From Beijerinckiaceae bacterium (GTDB lineage: Bacteria > Pseudomonadota > Alphaproteobacteria > Rhizobiales > Beijerinckiaceae), in the NCBI GenBank assembly GCA_947380915.1, contig CANCSY010000033.1:1-20675 (forward strand): a stretch of 20,675 nucleotides of DNA, in the 5' to 3' direction. The notes beneath the pieces are model-generated. The model saw nothing but the letters and a program-made list of their open reading frames with translations. It ran no database searches and was not told the origin of the DNA. Shown here piece by piece: positions 15,936-20,675 of this stretch. The position numbers were made by a program, and so were the translations under genes. How positions within the stretch are numbered: position 1 is the stretch's first letter; each line of letters begins with the position of its first letter.

Positions 15936-16379
15936 ATGCTGTTCGATCATTGCGCCGCATGTCAGCGATGCTGCGTCATCGATTCAGGACATCCCCCTCT
16001 GGAAGTTACTCTCACGGTAACAGAGGCGTCAAAAATTGGAAAGGTCTGCATTGAGACGTCGTGCGAGCATCTGGGTCCCTCAGGTTGCACGATGGGCGAA
16101 GACAAACCCTTCGCATGCTCTCTCTATCCATTGTCCTTCAATCCCTATTCGCGTCGCTTTTTCTTTGATAGTGAATGCCCCGTCATGCCGGCCTATATCG
16201 AGCAATTGCATGACAAGGACAGCGAGGCTTCGCAGCACTTGAAAGCCATCAAAACCCAGGTCCGCAAGCTTGAGAAAAGTGATCCGGCCTTTCTGGTCAG
16301 GAACCACGACGTCGACATCGATTATTTCGATTTGGCCGCACTGCCGGTCAAATCATCTCTGCAAGGCAGTCGGAAATGA
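15936..16379 (+). CDS. YkgJ-type CxxCxxCC cysteine-cluster protein
   Basis: A 147-residue protein with the exact CxxCxxCC signature at residues 6-13 (CAACQRCC) and further cysteines at about 38, 43, 51, 61 and 81, in the pattern of the zinc- or iron-chelating YkgJ family. The section GCTMGEDKPFACSLYPLSFN corresponds to the family's C..Y..RP..C..YP region. The biochemical role of stand-alone members is largely unknown; the same domain occurs in FliB, the flagellin lysine methylase. GGAGGGG lies five bases before the ATG. The stop overlaps the next gene's start (ATGA at 16376-16379), so translation is coupled and the two products probably act together. Its base composition is less GC-rich than the catabolic genes to the left. 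Confidence 0.85.
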   Translation: MLFDHCAACQRCCVIDSGHPPLEVTLTVTEASKIGKVCIETSCEHLGPSGCTMGEDKPFACSLYPLSFNPYSRRFFFDSECPVMPAYIEQLHDKDSEASQHLKAIKTQVRKLEKSDPAFLVRNHDVDIDYFDLAALPVKSSLQGSRK

Positions 16380-17335
16380 ATAAAGTGGAACGCTTTCTCT
16401 GCGACTTTGAAGGCGACGCCACGCCTCATCGGGTGCGGTATGCGGGCAATCAAAGCTGGACGGAGGACAATCTCCTCGTCGAAAGCGATCACAACGACAT
16501 CCTCTATTACACGACCCGTTGGGACGCCTTGTGTCCCTATATCCAGGTCACGGACGAGATGCTGCAAAGCGTTCCCAAGCCCTTCATCGTCTACGCCCTG
16601 CCCCCGGACAGCGAGTTTGGCGTCCCCATCAATGATCGCTACGGACTGGTCGACACCGCCTCCCCCGCCTTCTGGAACGACGAGCGGCGCGCCCGAAAGT
16701 TCCGCCTCTACGACAAGCAGTTCCGCAATTTCACCTGCACCGAGGAGGTCGTGCCCGGCGCGCGCCTGACCTGCGCCGACATCTACGAGATGGGCGGCTC
16801 GCATTTTGAAAACTGCTACATCGACCCTCGCGAGGTCGAGGGCTTTGTCGACTACATCAGGAATCTCGACGTTCTGATCCTGCGCGTGCTGGACGAGAAT
16901 GGCGCACAGGTCCTGGTCGACGTATCCATCCTCTTGCCGAAGTATGATCAGGTCTATGGCAGTTTCTGCAACTGGAACCGGGCCTACAAGAACCGCTCGC
17001 CAGGCATGTTCGCTTGCCTTCTGGCCGCCCGTTGGGCCGCGCGAAACAACTATCGCTATTACAATCTCGGCCCTGTCAGCGACTATGGCTACAAGGAACT
17101 TTTCGTTACAGATCTTGAGCCGATCTTTTCACTGGCGCTGACAGAAACCGACCACCCGCTGGCGCTGGATCACACTTCGCCCCTGCACACTGATTTCCGC
17201 AAGAAGGACTGGAACCGCATCTACCGCAATCCGGCGCCCGTCAAGAAGCTGAAATCACCTGTCGCGCCGACGGTGAAGCGGACGCAGGCTGTTCTTGTCG
17301 AAGCGATGGCGCCCCTGTCGAACCCGGGCCTGTAA
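16376..17335 (+). CDS. GNAT / aminoacyl-tRNA-protein-transferase-like protein
   Basis: A 319-residue protein without signal or membrane segments. The region ~185-250 resembles the C-terminal acyltransferase domain of arginyl/leucyl-tRNA-protein transferases: NRSPGMFACLLAARWAARNN (206-225) matches their RSLG-x-helix segment, and YYNLGPVSDYGYKELF (228-243) matches YLGY...M-YK-x-F. The N-terminal cysteine pairs of ATE enzymes are absent, and the N-terminal half (about 1-180) is not recognised. It may transfer an acyl or aminoacyl group to a protein or small molecule. It is translationally coupled to the YkgJ-type gene (4-base overlap), and its stop is 17 bases from the stop of the convergent SET gene. 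The fold assignment rests on motif resemblance by eye. Confidence 0.6.
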   Translation: MNKVERFLCDFEGDATPHRVRYAGNQSWTEDNLLVESDHNDILYYTTRWDALCPYIQVTDEMLQSVPKPFIVYALPPDSEFGVPINDRYGLVDTASPAFWNDERRARKFRLYDKQFRNFTCTEEVVPGARLTCADIYEMGGSHFENCYIDPREVEGFVDYIRNLDVLILRVLDENGAQVLVDVSILLPKYDQVYGSFCNWNRAYKNRSPGMFACLLAARWAARNNYRYYNLGPVSDYGYKELFVTDLEPIFSLALTETDHPLALDHTSPLHTDFRKKDWNRIYRNPAPVKKLKSPVAPTVKRTQAVLVEAMAPLSNPGL

Positions 17336-17352
17336 GCGACCCGGGCCTTCGC

Positions 17353-17790
17353 TCAATCGAAATGGTGTTCCTCGCCGAAGCTGTGATCATAATTCATGGT
17401 CAGCTCTTCGCCGATCTTGATCCGACGCAGCGCCTCGAATGAACCATCCTTGTTCAGGCGCAGGTTGGGCTGCCTGGAGTGGTTGAGGTAGATGGCGAAA
17501 TCCATGGTGTTCAGGCCCATGGTCGATATCAGCACGGTATCATCATCATAGAAGCAGAACATGTCGATCTGCTTTCGGACCCCCGGCGGCAGGGACTTGA
17601 GTTCATCATAGCTGAACTTGATTTCCCGGTGCTTGATCCGGCTTCTGAGCGGATTGGTCCCCTTGGGGATCGCCCGGATGGCGAAGACGCCGACCCCATG
17701 CAGAGGCGAGGCGCCCAAACGGCAAAACACATCCTGCGCCAAATGGTCGAGGATCACCTTTTTCAAACCAGCCATCAGCAGCAACTTCAT
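17353..17790 (-). CDS. Small SET-domain protein (putative protein lysine methyltransferase)
   Basis: A 145-residue protein that is nearly all SET domain. The SAM-binding start is seen in SPLHGVGVFAIRAIPKGT (28-45), the NHS motif in YLNHSRQPNL (101-110) and the closing GEELTMNYD (127-135), which brings the catalytic Tyr. The post-SET cysteine cluster of many eukaryotic enzymes is absent and the inner insert (about 50-95) is short. Family members transfer methyl groups from SAM to lysines; bacterial ones are sporadic and often horizontally acquired. The first ATG (17790) has AAGG immediately upstream, with little spacing, and an in-frame ATG at 17775 is possible. The gene is convergent with the YkgJ/transferase pair. 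The target protein is unknown. Confidence 0.83.
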   Translation of the reverse strand: MKLLLMAGLKKVILDHLAQDVFCRLGASPLHGVGVFAIRAIPKGTNPLRSRIKHREIKFSYDELKSLPPGVRKQIDMFCFYDDDTVLISTMGLNTMDFAIYLNHSRQPNLRLNKDGSFEALRRIKIGEELTMNYDHSFGEEHHFD

Positions 17791-17920
17791 CCTTATCGCG
17801 TTGGCTTACTTTAACGCACTAAACCAATATGCCTAGAGCCTTATTGTGGAACAGGGGCATACTTATTCCCGCCCGGTCCCCCACGCAGAGGACAGAACCA
17901 CACAAGCGGTCTGGCGGGGA

Positions 17921-17957
17921 TTGATATCATTGCAATCAATGCTTATGCTGATTGCAA
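17921..17957 (+). promoter_or_regulatory. Promoter/operator of the toxin-antitoxin pair
   Basis: TTGCAATCA (17930-17938) and TGATTGCAA (17949-17957) form a perfect 9-bp inverted repeat with a 10-base spacer. A third related half-site, ATTGATATCA, lies just to the left. TTGATA (17921-17926) and TATGCT (17945-17950), 18 apart, can serve as -35 and -10, so the dyad overlaps the promoter. FitA/VapB-type antitoxins repress their own operon at such repeats. GGAGGG (17964-17969) follows, four bases before the antitoxin ATG. Confidence 0.6.
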
Positions 17958-17973
17958 CGCCTCGGAGGGCAAG

Positions 17974-18228
17974 ATGGCCAGCATCACCATCCGCAACCTG
18001 GACGATGACATAAAGCTTCGCTTGCGTGTGCGAGCCGCCGAGCATGGCCGCTCCATGGAGGAAGAAGCTCGGGCGATCCTGCGCAGGGCGATGGATGAAG
18101 CAGGCCCCCCGCGCAATCTGGCGGCCGCCATCCGCGCCCGGATCGCCCCTCTTGGCGGCGTCGATCTTGATCTGCCTGCACGTGAACCCATGCCCGCGCC
18201 GCCACAGTTCGCTCGCAGGGGAAAATGA
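17974..18228 (+). CDS. FitA/VapB-type ribbon-helix-helix antitoxin
   Basis: An 84-residue protein whose first ~45 residues form an Arc-like ribbon-helix-helix: the beta strand SITIRNLDDDIKLRLRVRAA, a GRS turn, then SMEEEARAILRRAM. The C-terminal ~40 residues (Pro/Arg-rich, ending PPQFARRGK) would wrap and neutralise the toxin. The AA-EHGRSMEEEARAIL segment is typical of FitA-like antitoxins. The ATG follows GGAGGG by four bases, and the stop overlaps the toxin start (ATGA), as usual for these pairs. It probably binds the dyad at 17930-17957 with the toxin to repress its own promoter. Confidence 0.9.
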   Translation: MASITIRNLDDDIKLRLRVRAAEHGRSMEEEARAILRRAMDEAGPPRNLAAAIRARIAPLGGVDLDLPAREPMPAPPQFARRGK

Positions 18229-18647
18229 TCGTCCTCGACACCAACATCATCTCTGAACTCCTGCGGCACACCCCAAACCCTCAGGTCGAGACATGGCTGG
18301 CCGCCCAGGACGGGGAGACGCTCTATTTCACGACAGTGGGCGAAGCTGAATTGCGTCACGGTGTGGCGATCTTGCCGGCGGGACGCAGACGCGGCGCTTT
18401 AGGCAAGGCCATCGAGGGCATACTGGAGGAAGATTTCCGCAATCGCATCCTGCCCTTCGACAGCGCAGCAGCCCGCGCCTACGCATCCATTGCAGCCGAG
18501 CGCCGGGCGCTCGGCCGACCGATCAGCCAGTTTGACTGCCAGATCGCCGCCATCGCCAGAGCCCGCGAGGCATCCGTCGCCACGCGCAACATAAGTGATT
18601 TCGAGGGTTGCGGGATCGCCGTCATCGACCCTTGGCGAACGGGTTGA
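18225..18647 (+). CDS. vapC: PIN-domain toxin ribonuclease, VapC/FitB type
   Basis: A 140-residue PIN-domain endoribonuclease; family members cleave tRNA or other RNAs when not bound by the antitoxin. The acidic metal-binding set is visible: D5 in MIVLDTNIISELLR, E42 in VGEAELRHG, D104 in SQFDCQIAAIA and D125 in TRNISDFEG. This is the canonical VapC/FitB pattern, with ISQFDCQIAAIA and ATRNISDF typical of FitB-like members. The length is standard and nothing suggests inactivation. It overlaps the antitoxin by four bases and ends 42 bases before the 3' end of the tRNA-Gln on the other strand. Such pairs often stabilise acquired segments. Confidence 0.9.
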   Translation: MIVLDTNIISELLRHTPNPQVETWLAAQDGETLYFTTVGEAELRHGVAILPAGRRRGALGKAIEGILEEDFRNRILPFDSAAARAYASIAAERRALGRPISQFDCQIAAIARAREASVATRNISDFEGCGIAVIDPWRTG

Positions 18648-18688
18648 AAGCAACAGGGGCCACGCCCCGGAGGACTGCGACAAGAGAT

Positions 18689-18762
18689 TGGCTGGGGGAC
18701 CTGGATTCGAACCAAGATTGACCGAGTCAGAGTCGGTAGTTCTACCGTTGAACTATCCCCCA
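18689..18762 (-). tRNA. tRNA-Gln (anticodon CTG)
   Basis: A 74-base cloverleaf with encoded CCA: acceptor TGGGGGA/TCCCCCA, D stem GTTC/GAAC, anticodon stem ACCGA/TCGGT around the loop CTCTGAC (anticodon CTG, reading CAG), T stem CTTGG/CCAGG with one wobble, T loop TTCGAAT, discriminator G. All stems pair. It borders the accessory segment to its left; its 3' end faces the toxin-antitoxin pair, the usual orientation for integration at a tRNA 3' end, although no second copy of that end was seen. Confidence 0.96.
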
Positions 18763-18785
18763 AGCAGGCTCGAATCAGGAGCCTA

Positions 18786-18808
18786 CACCGGCAGGCGCTG
18801 AGCCGGTG
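18786..18808. repeat. Inverted repeat upstream of tRNA-Gln
   Basis: CACCGGC and GCCGGTG (18786-18792 and 18802-18808) pair perfectly around nine bases. A second small repeat, AGGCTC and GAGCCT (18766-18771 and 18779-18784), lies between it and the tRNA. They are in the promoter side of the tRNA gene. No T-run follows, so a terminator is unlikely; the role is unknown. Confidence 0.3.
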
Positions 18809-18892
18809 GAATGGGGCGGTGTCTAATCTGTGACGGCGCCGCTGTCAATGCCGACGGCGCCTTTCGCGCCGCCCCCACGGCGCTTCCGTCTG

Positions 18893-18937
18893 GAATTGTT
18901 CCAATTCTGATCTTGCCGGGGACCATCGACGCTCGAT
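18893..18937. promoter_or_regulatory. Two dyads upstream of ligAB, candidate operators
   Basis: GAATTG-TTC-CAATTC (18893-18907) and ATCGA-CGC-TCGAT (18925-18937) are perfect inverted repeats with centres 31 bases apart, about three helical turns, roughly 100-140 bases upstream of the ligA ATG. Spacing and placement suit a dimeric or tetrameric activator such as a LysR- or IclR-type protein; none is encoded in the window. The rest of 18763-19034 holds no convincing gene. Confidence 0.4.
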
Positions 18938-19034
18938 TTCAAAAGCTGTATGGTTCCGACCACAGGCCCTGCGCCTGCCCGCCGGGGCGACAGCCCTGCG
19001 GCCCCGCCAGGGTCACGGTCGAGAGGAACGAGAG

Positions 19035-20290
<1,256 letters not shown>

Positions 20291-20313
20291 GCGGCGGGAC
20301 GGATAATTTCAGG

Positions 20314-20341
20314 GGCGCGGCCTTCGGGTCGCGCCTTTTTT
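20314..20341 (+). terminator. Rho-independent terminator after ligB
   Basis: A 9-bp stem with one G-T wobble (20314-20322 with 20327-20335), a stable TTCG tetraloop, and six T directly after it. It lies 24 bases past the ligB stop and against the stop of the convergent gene. Confidence 0.92.
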
Positions 20342-20675
20342 CATGGGCGCTTCGGCTCCACCAGCGCAAGCGCCGCCTCGAAGGCCTCGTCCACGCTCCA
20401 GAAGCTGCGCTTGGGGTCGGCCAGCGGCGGATGGGCGCGCAGCAGCAGGTCCCGCACATGCTGCTTGCAGCGGGCCAGCAGCAGCACGCGCCCCTGCCCC
20501 TTGAGTTGCGCCTCCCATTCGATGAGGGCCTCCAGGGCGGTGGCGTCGAGGTCGCTGCTGTCCTCGAGGCTCAGGATCACCACGGGCGTCCCCTGCCCGG
20601 CGGGTAGCGCATCTGCCATGCGCGCAAAGACCGTCTCCGCATTGGCGAAGAACAGCGCCTCGGTAGGCCGCACCA
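20341..20675 (-). CDS. C-terminal STAS domain of a SulP-type anion transporter (5' part missing)
   Basis: The last ~110 residues of a protein that enters from the right edge. It opens with RPTEALFFANAETVFARM, the linker that joins the SulP membrane domain to its cytoplasmic STAS domain. Then VVILSLEDSSDLDATALEAL is the core STAS strand-helix, followed by GQGRVLLLARCKQHVRDLL. SulP proteins carry sulfate, bicarbonate or other anions, and the STAS domain is regulatory. No membrane segment is inside the window, so a free STAS protein cannot be ruled out, but the linker favours SulP. It is convergent with ligB. Confidence 0.8.
   Translation of the reverse strand, partial: VRPTEALFFANAETVFARMADALPAGQGTPVVILSLEDSSDLDATALEALIEWEAQLKGQGRVLLLARCKQHVRDLLLRAHPPLADPKRSFWSVDEAFEAALALVEPKRP

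Noticed and set aside
18689..18712. tRNA-Gln 3' end as an attachment site
   Set aside because: No second copy of this segment was found in the gene-poor region or elsewhere to the left, and there is no integrase gene. Only the position is suggestive.

Overview
The window is GC-rich, densely coded DNA that most likely comes from an alphaproteobacterium, possibly Hyphomicrobiales. This rests on the ppx/rlmE pair, many solute-binding proteins, protocatechuate 4,5-dioxygenase genes and a tRNA-Gln with encoded CCA. The genus cannot be read from the sequence.

Left edge (1-1477, minus strand): housekeeping genes, with the 5' half of rlmE (23S rRNA 2'-O-methyltransferase) and an upstream Ppx/GppA phosphatase. 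Next (1598-4571, minus) is a TRAP transporter, made of a Tat-exported DctP receptor and a fused DctQ-DctM permease. Divergent from it (4825-6969, plus) is a large exported protein with a carboxypeptidase-regulatory-like domain, one CxxCH haem motif and a beta-propeller-like C-terminal half. It ends at a strong terminator.

Catabolic/transport middle (7037-15084): an exported isochorismatase-fold protein without the usual nucleophilic cysteine, an enolase-superfamily enzyme, a TctC/Bug-type binding protein (plus strand), and a minus-strand run. That run holds, in transcription order, a ThDP-dependent enzyme, an Asp/Glu-racemase-like protein, a second TctC-type binding protein, a second racemase-like paralogue and a GlcG/HbpS-like protein. 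Gaps after the ThDP gene are 98, 13, 26 and 28 bases, so an operon is likely. Both racemase-like proteins lack the two catalytic cysteines of the family. No TctA/TctB membrane genes are present, so both binding proteins are orphans here. The set suggests uptake and processing of small organic acids; no substrate can be named.

Accessory segment (about 15.1-18.65 kb): 851 bases without a recognisable gene, AT-richer toward its right end, then a translationally coupled pair: a CxxCxxCC (YkgJ-type) protein and a GNAT/aminoacyl-tRNA-protein-transferase-like protein. A small SET-domain protein is convergent with them. Then comes a FitAB/VapBC-type toxin-antitoxin pair with an operator-like dyad, and the segment stops at tRNA-Gln(CTG). 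The YkgJ/transferase/SET group is the best candidate for an undescribed system, possibly protein modification. No integrase or att duplication was found.

Right edge (19035-20675): ligA-ligB for the two subunits of protocatechuate 4,5-dioxygenase, overlapping by one base, with two dyads upstream and a textbook terminator downstream. The C-terminal STAS domain of a SulP-type transporter then enters from the right.
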